Source: Chloroflexota bacterium
GTDB lineage: Bacteria > Chloroflexota > Chloroflexia > Thermomicrobiales > JADLAZ01
Assembly (NCBI GenBank): GCA_020849725.1
Contig: JADLAZ010000278.1
Coordinates: forward strand, 1 to 12,034
DNA: 12,034 nt
Reading direction: 5' to 3'
Position numbers and translations under genes: made by a program. Under the pieces are notes generated by a model that was not told the DNA's origin, did not search any database, and saw only the letters and a program-made list of their open reading frames with translations. This document shows positions 6,563 through 12,034 of the stretch, piece after piece. Position 1 is the first letter of the stretch. Each line of letters begins with the position of its first letter.

Positions 6563-6591
6563 CTCGTTCTACTGGCCCTACTCCGCCTACT
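6563..6591 (+). repeat. Right arm of the inverted leader repeat, upstream of the dehydratase
   Basis: 29 bases matching the reverse complement of 6379-6406 with a single inserted C. It ends 10 bases before ATG 6602 and runs directly into the ribosome site GGAGG (6593-6597). It is built from 9-base steps: TACTCGTTC, TACTGGCCC, TACTCCGCC, TACTTGGAG. Confidence 0.85.
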
Positions 6592-6601
6592 TGGAGGACT
6601 C

Positions 6602-7738
6602 ATGCGCATCACGGACATCCGGACCTACACGACCTGGGGCGAGCCGCGCAACTGGGTGTTCGTCAAGGTCGTGACCGACACTGATCTGTATGGCTGGGGC
6701 GAGGCGACGCTGGAGGGCAAGGAAGAGACGGTGCGCGCCAGCGTCCACGAGCTGGGCAAGGCGCTCGTCGGGCAGGACCCGACCGCCAGCGAGCATCACT
6801 GGCAGGCGCTGTTCCGGCATGGCTTCTGGCGCGGCGGCGTCGTGCTCAACTCGGCGCTGGCGGCGCTCGACCAGGCGCTGTGGGACATCCGCGGCAAAGC
6901 CTGGGGCGTGCCGGTCTACCGGCTGCTCGGCGGGCCAACGCGGCGCACCATCCGGCTCTACACCCACGTCGGCATCTACAACCCCGACCTGCTGGAGGAG
7001 GACGCGCACCGCGATCTGGCCGACGGCTTCACGGCGGTCAAGACCGGCGCCTGGGCCGGCGACGCGGCACTGCCGGAGACCGAGGCCATCGCCGCCTTCG
7101 CCGAGCGCGTCGCCCGGCTGCGCGCGATCGTCGGCCCCACCATCGATATCATGATCGACAACCACGGCCGCAGCCGGCCGTCAACGGCGGTGCGGCTGAT
7201 GCAGGCGCTCCAGCCCTACGGCCTGCTGTGGCTGGAGGAGCCGACGCAGCCGGATGATCTGGAGGCGCTGGCACGGCTGCGGGCGGCCGGCCCGACGATG
7301 GACCTGGCCACCGGCGAGCGGCTTTACTCCAAGTGGGACTACCTGCCGCTGCTGGAGCGCCGCCTGGTCGATGTCATCCAGCCGGACCTCTGCCACGCCG
7401 GCGGCCTGACTGAGGCCAAGAAGATCGCCGCGCTAGCCGAGGCCTACTACGTCCAGGTCGCGCCGCACAGCCCGCAGGGGCCGGTGTCGACGGCGGCGGC
7501 GGCGCACCTCGGCATGGCCATCCCCAACTTCCTGATCCTCGAGTTCGTCCGCTCCGCTCCCTACCGAGACCGCGTCCTGAAGGAGCCGTGGGTCGTCGAA
7601 CAGGGTCACCTGACCGTGCCCGACCGCCCCGGCCTCGGCATCGATCTCGACGAGGACGCGCTGGCGGCCAGCCCAATGCGCCCGGTCGGTGTCCCGCGTG
7701 GCGCCTGGGCCGCTGACGGCAGCGTCGCGGACGTGTAG
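6602..7738 (+). CDS. Enolase-superfamily sugar-acid dehydratase (mandelate racemase / galactonate dehydratase-like)
   Basis: Cytoplasmic Mg-dependent enzyme that removes water from an aldonate to give a 2-keto-3-deoxy acid. It is 378 residues, the usual length. The N-terminal capping domain (1 to about 125) includes VTDTDLYGWGEATLEGKEE and ends in the WGVPVYRLLGG element. The barrel carries metal ligands Asp186 (IMIDNHGR), Glu212 (WLEEPTQPDD) and Glu239 (ATGER). His188 is in the general-acid position of galactonate dehydratase. Asp262 (QPDLCHAGG) and His289 (APHSPQGPVSTAAAAH) form the His/Asp dyad that takes the alpha proton. This arrangement fits the galactonate/gluconate dehydratase subgroup, but the exact sugar acid is not readable. 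ATG 6602 is chosen because GGAGG (6593-6597) precedes it and the capping domain starts there; an in-frame extension to 6443 crosses the octamer array and is not plausible. First plus-strand gene, divergent from the sulfatase. Confidence 0.93.
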   Translation: MRITDIRTYTTWGEPRNWVFVKVVTDTDLYGWGEATLEGKEETVRASVHELGKALVGQDPTASEHHWQALFRHGFWRGGVVLNSALAALDQALWDIRGKAWGVPVYRLLGGPTRRTIRLYTHVGIYNPDLLEEDAHRDLADGFTAVKTGAWAGDAALPETEAIAAFAERVARLRAIVGPTIDIMIDNHGRSRPSTAVRLMQALQPYGLLWLEEPTQPDDLEALARLRAAGPTMDLATGERLYSKWDYLPLLERRLVDVIQPDLCHAGGLTEAKKIAALAEAYYVQVAPHSPQGPVSTAAAAHLGMAIPNFLILEFVRSAPYRDRVLKEPWVVEQGHLTVPDRPGLGIDLDEDALAASPMRPVGVPRGAWAADGSVADV

Positions 7739-7835
7739 GAGAGCCAGGAGGCACGGAAGGAGCACGAGGGCCGGAGAATGCGGCGGAGGGCACAATCGGT
7801 TCACCCCGTCCACCGGCCCCACGAAGGAGACGACG

Positions 7836-8900
7836 ATGAAAGCAGCGATCTGGTACGGTCGCGATGATGTTCGCGTCGAGGAAACGCCGGCCCCTGGCGC
7901 GCCGGGACCGGGCGAGGTGGTCCTGAAGGTCGGCGCCTGTGGCATCTGCGGCACCGATCTGGAGGAGTACCGCGCCGGTCCACTGTTCATCCCCGTCGGG
8001 CAGCCGAACCCGCTGACGGGGCGCATGGCGCCGGTCATCCTCGGCCACGAGTTCGCCGGCGAGGTCGTCGAGGTCGGCCGGGGTGTGAGCGATCTGCGCG
8101 CTGGCGACCGGGTCGCGCCGGACGTCATCATCGCCTGCGGCGTGTGCTACTGGTGTCAGCGCCACCAGCCGTCGCTGTGCGACGGCATGGCCGCGCTCGG
8201 GCTGTCCGGCGACGGCGGCCTGGCCGAGTTCTGCCGCGTGCCGGTGTCGATGTGCGTTCGGCTTCCAAACGGCATGTCCTTCGACCATGCCGCGCTGGCC
8301 GAGCCGCTGTCGGTGGCGGTGCGGGCAGTGCGCAAAGGACGGCTGGCGCTGGGCGAGCGTGTCGCCATCTTCGGTGGCGGCACGATCGGTCAGTTGGCGC
8401 TGCAGGTGGCCCGCAGCGCTGGCGCCGGCCTGGTCGCCGTGGTTGAGCCGCACGCCGGCCGACGCGAGCTAGCGCGGCAGTTGGGTGCCGACGCCGTCAT
8501 CGATCCGCGCGCGACTGACCCGACCGAGGCACTGCGGGCGCTGACGCGGATCGGCCCCGATCTGGTGATCCAGGCCTCCGGCGCGCCCGAGGCCAACAAC
8601 GCCGCCGTCGACGCGGCGCGCAAGGGTGGCCGCATCGTCGTCGTCGGCCTGCCGCTCGGCCCGTCCACGTTCAACTTCATGGCGCTGGTGGCGACCGAGA
8701 AGGAGGTCGTCGGCTCGCTGGCGCATGTCTACGACGAGGACTACACAGCAGCGGTGCACCTGCTGGGTGAGGGCCGGGTGGCCGTCGAGCCGCTCATCAC
8801 CGAGCGCATCCCGCTGGCCGACCTGCTGGAGGGCGGCCTGCACCGCCTGGAGCGTGAGCCGACCTCGACGCTGAAGATCGTCGTCCATCCTGGTGGCTGA
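7836..8900 (+). CDS. Zinc-dependent alcohol/polyol dehydrogenase (MDR family, butanediol/threonine dehydrogenase-like)
   Basis: Complete 354-residue medium-chain dehydrogenase. Catalytic zinc ligands are Cys38 (GICGTD), His71-Glu72 (GHEFAG) and Glu156 (LAEPL). The structural zinc site is Cys101, Cys104, Cys107 and Cys115 (CGVCYWC, then PSLC). The Rossmann loop is GGGTIG (180-185), and Glu204 after beta-2 (VVEPH) points to NAD rather than NADP. Likely reaction: reversible oxidation of a secondary hydroxyl of a diol, polyol or sugar acid in the cytoplasm. AAGGAG (7824-7829) lies 6 bases before ATG 7836; upstream in-frame codons from 7689 overlap the dehydratase and look non-coding. It is 97 bases after the dehydratase, a stretch rich in G and A with no gene, promoter or terminator I can support. 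It is a paralogue of the partial dehydrogenase at the left edge. Confidence 0.94.
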   Translation: MKAAIWYGRDDVRVEETPAPGAPGPGEVVLKVGACGICGTDLEEYRAGPLFIPVGQPNPLTGRMAPVILGHEFAGEVVEVGRGVSDLRAGDRVAPDVIIACGVCYWCQRHQPSLCDGMAALGLSGDGGLAEFCRVPVSMCVRLPNGMSFDHAALAEPLSVAVRAVRKGRLALGERVAIFGGGTIGQLALQVARSAGAGLVAVVEPHAGRRELARQLGADAVIDPRATDPTEALRALTRIGPDLVIQASGAPEANNAAVDAARKGGRIVVVGLPLGPSTFNFMALVATEKEVVGSLAHVYDEDYTAAVHLLGEGRVAVEPLITERIPLADLLEGGLHRLEREPTSTLKIVVHPGG

Positions 8901-8923
8901 TGGTGCGCTCAAGACCCAACCTG

Positions 8924-8932
8924 TGCTATGCT
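8924..8932 (+). promoter_or_regulatory. Extended -10 box, candidate leaderless promoter of the serine hydrolase gene
   Basis: TGC-TATGCT (-10 at 8927-8932) ends 7 bases before ATG 8940. No Shine-Dalgarno precedes that ATG, so a leaderless transcript is likely. No clear -35. The in-frame ATG 8928 lies inside the -10 and is unlikely to be the start. Confidence 0.5.
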
Positions 8933-8939
8933 AGGCCGC

Positions 8940-10046
8940 ATGAGTGATGCTACTGCCACGATCCAGCGTCTCATCGATCAACTAGTCGCCGATGGCACGG
9001 AAGTGGGGCTGCAGGTGGCAGCCCACGTTGACGGCCGGCGTGTGCTCGATGTGTGGGCTGGCACCGCCGACGATGTCACCGGCCGCCCGGTCGACGCCGA
9101 CACGCTCTTCACGGTCTTCTCGGCCACCAAGGCGCTGCTGGCGACCTCGATTCACATCCTCGCTGAGCGGGGCAAGGTCGACTACGACGCACCTGTGGCC
9201 ACCTACTGGCCGGCGTTTGGCGCTCATGGCAAGCAGAGCGTCACCGTGCGCCAGGCCCTCAGCCACCAGGCCGGCATTCCCCAGCTGCCGGCCCACGTCA
9301 CGCCGGCGATGCGCTGCGATTGGGACACGATGTGCGCGGTCGTCGCCGACCTGGCGCTGGAGTGGGCGCCCGGCACGCGCACGGAGTACCACGGCCTGAC
9401 CTTCGGCTGGATCCTGGGCGAGGTGCTGCGCCGCGTCGATGGACGCGATGCGCGCGCCTTCGTCCACGAGGAGATCGCCGCGCCTTTGGACGCGCCGGAC
9501 CTGCATATCGGCGTGACCCCGGCACAGGAGACGCGCGCCGCGCGGCTGCGCAACCCGGCCGGCGAGCCGGCGACGCCACCGGCGGACGAGTGGAACCACT
9601 CCGCCACGCGACAGGCGATCATCCCGGCGGCCGGTGGCCTGGTGTCGGCGCGATCGCTGGCCCGGCACTACGCGCTGCTGGCCGGTGGCGGTCAGTTCGA
9701 GGGCGTCCGCCTGTTGTCACCTGAGCGTGTCGCGGCCGCGCATGTCCCGCAGACGGCTGCCCGTGACGCGGCGGCGATCGGCATGGTGTTCGGTCTCGGC
9801 TATCGCGTGGGCGCAACGATCTACGGTGAGGGCAGCTTGTTGAGCGCGCTGGGCCGCACACCGGCCGTCTTCGGCCACACCGGCGCCGGCGGCGCGCTCG
9901 GCTTCGCCGACGCCAACCACGGCTTCGCCTTCGCGCTGACGAAGAACCTGCTCTACCCCGGCGGCCCTGACCGCCGCTCGTCGACCGCCACGATCGTGCG
10001 GGCCGTGCGCGACGCGCTCGGCGTGCCATTCGCGCCGGACGCGTGA
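8940..10046 (+). CDS. Serine hydrolase of the class C beta-lactamase / EstB (family VIII esterase) fold
   Basis: 368 residues with a penicillin-binding-protein-like fold. The nucleophile motif S-x-x-K is SATK (Ser61, Lys64) and the second motif is Tyr150-His-Gly, where beta-lactamases have Y-x-N. The third motif is His313-Thr-Gly (GHTGAGG), the form common in esterases and in some class C relatives. WAGTAD and TVFSATKALLAT near the start, and LSHQAGIPQL and APGTRTEYHGLTFGWILGEVL in the middle, are family landmarks. There is no signal peptide, so it acts in the cytoplasm and is more likely an esterase, lactonase or amidase than an antibiotic-resistance enzyme. In this setting it could open a sugar lactone or cleave an ester, which is inference. 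It starts 39 bases after the zinc dehydrogenase with its own probable promoter. Confidence 0.9.
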   Translation: MSDATATIQRLIDQLVADGTEVGLQVAAHVDGRRVLDVWAGTADDVTGRPVDADTLFTVFSATKALLATSIHILAERGKVDYDAPVATYWPAFGAHGKQSVTVRQALSHQAGIPQLPAHVTPAMRCDWDTMCAVVADLALEWAPGTRTEYHGLTFGWILGEVLRRVDGRDARAFVHEEIAAPLDAPDLHIGVTPAQETRAARLRNPAGEPATPPADEWNHSATRQAIIPAAGGLVSARSLARHYALLAGGGQFEGVRLLSPERVAAAHVPQTAARDAAAIGMVFGLGYRVGATIYGEGSLLSALGRTPAVFGHTGAGGALGFADANHGFAFALTKNLLYPGGPDRRSSTATIVRAVRDALGVPFAPDA

Positions 10047-10075
10047 CGCGGCCGGCCGCCGCGCCGGGGAGGACC

Positions 10076-10531
10076 ATGGGCCGCTACTTCGAAGACTTTG
10101 TGGTCGGCGTGGTCTACGAGCACCGCCTCGGCCGGACGATCACCACGGCCGACAACCAGTGGTTCAGCTTGCTGACGATGAACACCAACCCGACCCACAT
10201 CGACCACCACTACGCTGCCGCCACCGAGTTCGGCCGCCCGCTGGTCAACTCCTGCCTGACGCTGGGACTGGTGACCGGTATCTCCGTGCCGGACATCAGC
10301 GAACATGGGATGGCCAACCTCGGCTGGGATAAGGTGCGGCTGCCGGCGCCGGTGTTCGAGGGCGACACGATCCATGCCCGCAGCGAGGTGCTGGAGGCGC
10401 GGCCGTCACGCTCGCGCCCCAACGTTGGCGTGGTGCGGGTGCGGACGACCGGCTACAACCAGGACGGCGTGACCGTCATCGAATTCGAGCGCGCCGTGCT
10501 GGTCTACAAGCGCGGCCACGGGCCGCAGTGA
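10076..10531 (+). CDS. MaoC-family hot-dog hydratase/dehydratase
   Basis: A single hot-dog domain of 151 residues that adds water to, or removes it from, a CoA thioester. ITTADNQWFSLLTMNTNPTH (22-41) continuing into ID is the signature stretch. At the position where (R)-hydratases carry the catalytic Asp of the G-D-x-N-P-x-H motif there is Asn36, with Asn38, Pro39 and His41 conserved. The L-T-M-N-x-x-P-x-H form with an upstream D-N-x-x-F belongs to the subgroup that includes itaconyl-CoA hydratase and beta-methylmalyl-CoA dehydratase, where Asp26 may take part. ATG 10076 is preceded by GGGGAGG; the in-frame GTG 10043 overlaps the serine hydrolase stop and has no ribosome site. The stop overlaps the start of the CoA-transferase by 4 bases (GTGA), so the two are translationally coupled and probably act on the same C4-C5 acyl-CoA. 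Confidence 0.9.
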   Translation: MGRYFEDFVVGVVYEHRLGRTITTADNQWFSLLTMNTNPTHIDHHYAAATEFGRPLVNSCLTLGLVTGISVPDISEHGMANLGWDKVRLPAPVFEGDTIHARSEVLEARPSRSRPNVGVVRVRTTGYNQDGVTVIEFERAVLVYKRGHGPQ

Positions 10532-11724
10532 CCGCGCCGCTGGCGGGCGTGACCGTGCTGGCCGTCGAGCAGTACGGCGCCGGCCCGTGGGCGACGCTGC
10601 AACTGGCCGACCTGGGCGCCGACGTGATCAAGATCGAGGACCCGGCTGCCGGCGGCGACGTCGGCCGCTATGTGCCGCCCTACCAGACCGGCGAGGACTC
10701 GCTCTTCTTCGAGACGTTCAACCGCGGCAAGCGCAGCGTCTCGCTCGACCTGCGCCACCCGCGCGGGCGCGCCGTCTTTGAGGACCTCGTCCGCCACGTC
10801 GATGTTGTCTTCTCCAACCTGCGCGGCGATCAGCCGGCGCGGCTCGGGCTGACCTACGCGGCGCTGGCGCCCATCAACCCGACCATCGTCTGCTGCTCGC
10901 TGTCGGGCTTTGGCCAGACCGGGCCGCGCGCCGCCGAGGGCGGCTACGACTACGTGATGCAGGGGCTGGCCGGCTGGATGAGCCTGACCGGCGAGCCGGA
11001 CGCGCCGCCGACCAAGAGCGGGCTGTCGCTGGTCGATCTGTCGGGCGGCTACGTCGCGGCGCTGGCGATCATGGCCGGGCTGTGGCGAGCGCGTCGCGAC
11101 GGCATCGGCGGCGACTGCGACCTGTCGCTGTTCGAGACGGCGCTGGCCGAGCTGATGTACGTCGGCACCTGGGTCGCCAGCCGTGACCACGCGCCGCGCC
11201 GCCTGGCCCAGTCGGCGCACCCGTCGATGGTGCCCTTCCAGAACTTCCCCACCGCCGACGGCTGGATCGTCGTCGCCGCGCCGAAGCAGACCCTGTGGCA
11301 GGCGCTCTGTCGCGCCATCGACCGGCCGGCGCTGGCCGACGACCCACGCTTCGTCGACTTCGCCGCCCGCGACCGCCACCGGGCCGACCTGGTGGCGCTG
11401 CTGAACGACATCTTCCGTTGTCGGCCGAGCGCGGCGTGGCTGACGCGGCTGCGCGCGGCCGGCGTGCCGTGCGGGCCGGTCAACGACGTCGCCGCGGCGC
11501 TGGCCGATCCCCAGGCGGTGGCACGGTCAGCCGTAGTCGAGTATGACCACCCCACTCTTGGCACGGTGCGGCAGGTCGCCAGCCCGCTGCGAATGGATGA
11601 TGCTCCCGTGCCGGCCCGCCGCGCGCCCTTCCGCGGCGAGCACACCGACCAGGTGCTGACCGAGGTGTGCGGCTACACGCCCGACCAGATCGACGAGTTG
11701 CGCCGCGACGGCGCCTTCGGCTGA
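10528..11724 (+). CDS. Family III CoA-transferase (CaiB/BaiF type)
   Basis: Transfers CoA between carboxylic acids, or within a dicarboxylic acid, through an acyl-aspartate intermediate. It is 398 residues, normal for the family. Landmarks are LAVEQYGAGPWATLQLADLG and VIKIEDPAAGGDVGR near the N-terminus, FNRGKRSVSLDL, FSNLRGDQPARLGL, SGFGQTGP, catalytic Asp170 in LSLVDLSGGY, and GVPCGPVNDV. It starts at GTG 10528, overlapping the MaoC stop by 4 bases. The pairing with a MaoC hydratase resembles the pair that handles mesaconyl-CoA in the 3-hydroxypropionate cycle of Chloroflexus (an intramolecular family III transferase plus a MaoC hydratase), but frc/caiB-type transferases act on many acids. 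The precise substrate is not determined. Last gene of the plus-strand run. Confidence 0.93.
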   Translation: MTAPLAGVTVLAVEQYGAGPWATLQLADLGADVIKIEDPAAGGDVGRYVPPYQTGEDSLFFETFNRGKRSVSLDLRHPRGRAVFEDLVRHVDVVFSNLRGDQPARLGLTYAALAPINPTIVCCSLSGFGQTGPRAAEGGYDYVMQGLAGWMSLTGEPDAPPTKSGLSLVDLSGGYVAALAIMAGLWRARRDGIGGDCDLSLFETALAELMYVGTWVASRDHAPRRLAQSAHPSMVPFQNFPTADGWIVVAAPKQTLWQALCRAIDRPALADDPRFVDFAARDRHRADLVALLNDIFRCRPSAAWLTRLRAAGVPCGPVNDVAAALADPQAVARSAVVEYDHPTLGTVRQVASPLRMDDAPVPARRAPFRGEHTDQVLTEVCGYTPDQIDELRRDGAFG

Positions 11725-11758
11725 GCGGGACGCACATCGCCGAGTTGGCGCGTTCGTA

Positions 11759-11819
11759 GGGGCGCGATGAATCGCGTCCCGCGCGCCTTGATCGACCGCC
11801 GGGCGCGATGAATCGCGCC
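11759..11819. repeat. Two REP-like palindromes after the CoA-transferase
   Basis: The 17-mer GGGCGCGATGAATCGCG occurs twice, at 11760-11776 and 11801-11817. Each sits in a hairpin with a GA loop: 11759-11780 has 10-bp arms with one G-T pair, and 11802-11819 has 8-bp perfect arms. A further inverted pair GCGGGACGC (11725-11733) / GCGTCCCGC (11774-11782) competes with the first hairpin directly after the stop codon. They could act as a transcription or mRNA-processing end. Similar short palindromes with AT-containing centres are dispersed in many Chloroflexota genomes, from general knowledge, not searched here. Confidence 0.7.
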
Positions 11820-11864
11820 ACCTTCGAACCTGCATCACCAGTAGCTCAGCAGTGCCTCGCCTTT

Positions 11865-11877
11865 CCGAATCGTTCGG
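11865..11877. repeat. Small palindrome CCGAA-TCG-TTCGG
   Basis: Perfect 5-bp arms with a 3-base centre, in the gap between the REP-like repeats and the next gene. It could be an operator for the gene at the right edge; chance is also possible at this length. Confidence 0.3.
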
Positions 11878-11915
11878 TGGCAGATGAATCACAGTGGGAG
11901 TATATGTGTGATGTT

Positions 11916-11921
11916 TAGACT
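11916..11921 (+). promoter_or_regulatory. -10 candidate for the gene entering at the right edge
   Basis: TAGACT, the same hexamer as in the MocR-type gene's promoter, lies in the most AT-rich stretch of the region (about 11883-11924). No convincing -35. Transcription would start near 11928, at the foot of the 13-bp hairpin. Confidence 0.35.
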
Positions 11922-11925
11922 AACG

Positions 11926-11955
11926 CGGGCCGGGTGACGCTGGTCACCCGGCCCG
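11926..11955 (+). repeat. Perfect 13-bp hairpin before the last gene
   Basis: CGGGCCGGGTGAC (11926-11938) pairs perfectly with GTCACCCGGCCCG (11943-11955) around a 4-base GCTG loop. No T-run follows on either strand, so it is not a standard intrinsic terminator. It ends 28 bases before the ribosome site AAGGAGG of the next gene, so it may be a 5' leader stem or an operator. Confidence 0.75.
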
Positions 11956-11998
11956 ACGGGGTATCCTTCGCGGTGCTGACCCGGAAGGAGGCTCCCGC

Positions 11999-12034
11999 AT
12001 GGATGCTACCACGGCCGCGTTGGCGGCCTACCGC
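11999..12034 (+). CDS. Start of a gene cut by the right edge, function unknown
   Basis: ATG 11999 follows a very strong ribosome site, AAGGAGG (11984-11990), with 8 bases between. Twelve codons are visible, reading MDATTAALAAYR, and no stop follows before the edge. The residues are too few to name a family. The promoter candidate and the hairpin upstream suggest that it is transcribed separately from the CoA-transferase gene. Confidence 0.65.
   Translation, partial: MDATTAALAAYR

Noticed and set aside
6443..6601. N-terminal extension of the dehydratase with PTGPPAHR repeats
   Set aside because: The peptide repeats come from the non-coding octamer array. GGAGG before ATG 6602 and the family's normal N-terminus show the true start.
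7689..7835. N-terminal extension of the second zinc dehydrogenase
   Set aside because: It overlaps the dehydratase end and crosses a non-coding spacer. AAGGAG before ATG 7836 and the MKAAIWYG start typical of the family decide against it.
7374..8453. Minus-strand open frame opposite the zinc dehydrogenase
   Set aside because: His/Arg/Gln-rich shadow of a well-supported gene.
8940..10046. Antibiotic-resistance beta-lactamase
   Set aside because: No signal peptide, motif 2 is not Y-x-N, and the gene lies among catabolic genes. An esterase or lactonase is more likely.
11821..11880. tRNA-like words (TTCGAA, CACCA, GTAGCTCAG)
   Set aside because: They are in the wrong order and the stems do not pair into a cloverleaf on either strand, so no tRNA can be supported.

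Overview
The window is GC-rich bacterial DNA, dense with genes and with third positions almost all G or C. The gene content is heterotrophic: sugar-acid and acyl-CoA enzymes, with no phage, plasmid or housekeeping genes. Three features make me lean towards Chloroflexota (Thermomicrobia-like): extended -10 boxes lying only 6-7 bases before start codons, small palindromes of the 'GGGGCGCGATGAATCGCG' type, and the enzyme families present. This is inference; a high-GC actinobacterium is not excluded.

Layout. (1) Positions 1-1208, minus strand: an FCD-type GntR regulator followed by a zinc alcohol dehydrogenase that runs off the left edge. (2) Positions 1209-1574: no intact gene. It holds overlapping divergent promoters, a palindromic operator candidate, and what looks like the wreck of a sugar ABC-transporter permease. 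(3) Positions 1575-6361, minus strand: a probable operon in transcription order sulfatase, short-chain dehydrogenase (SDR), MocR-type regulator, malate/lactate dehydrogenase-2 family oxidoreductase, with gaps of 35, 30 and 27 bases. (4) Positions 6362-6601: a divergent regulatory region. Near-identical leader sequences precede both outward-facing genes, and eight exact copies of an octamer lie between them. (5) Positions 6602-11724, plus strand: enolase-superfamily sugar-acid dehydratase, second zinc alcohol dehydrogenase, beta-lactamase-fold serine hydrolase (with its own likely leaderless promoter), MaoC-type hydratase and a family III CoA-transferase. (6) Positions 11725-12034: REP-like palindromes, a promoter candidate, a 13-bp hairpin and the first 12 codons of another gene.

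How the genes may work together (inference). The sulfatase, SDR, Ldh2-type oxidoreductase, dehydratase and two zinc dehydrogenases form a plausible cassette that removes sulfate from a sugar or sugar acid, oxidises it and dehydrates the aldonate to a 2-keto-3-deoxy acid. The serine hydrolase could be the lactonase or esterase step. The MaoC/CoA-transferase pair is a separate acyl-CoA module. No intact transporter is present; the only trace of one is the permease relic.

Most unusual points: the MocR regulator has lost the lysine that binds PLP (Arg315) and the acidic pair that normally follows Glu281, so it is probably a MocR that no longer uses PLP as a Schiff base. The duplicated leaders point to shared control of two divergent transcripts.
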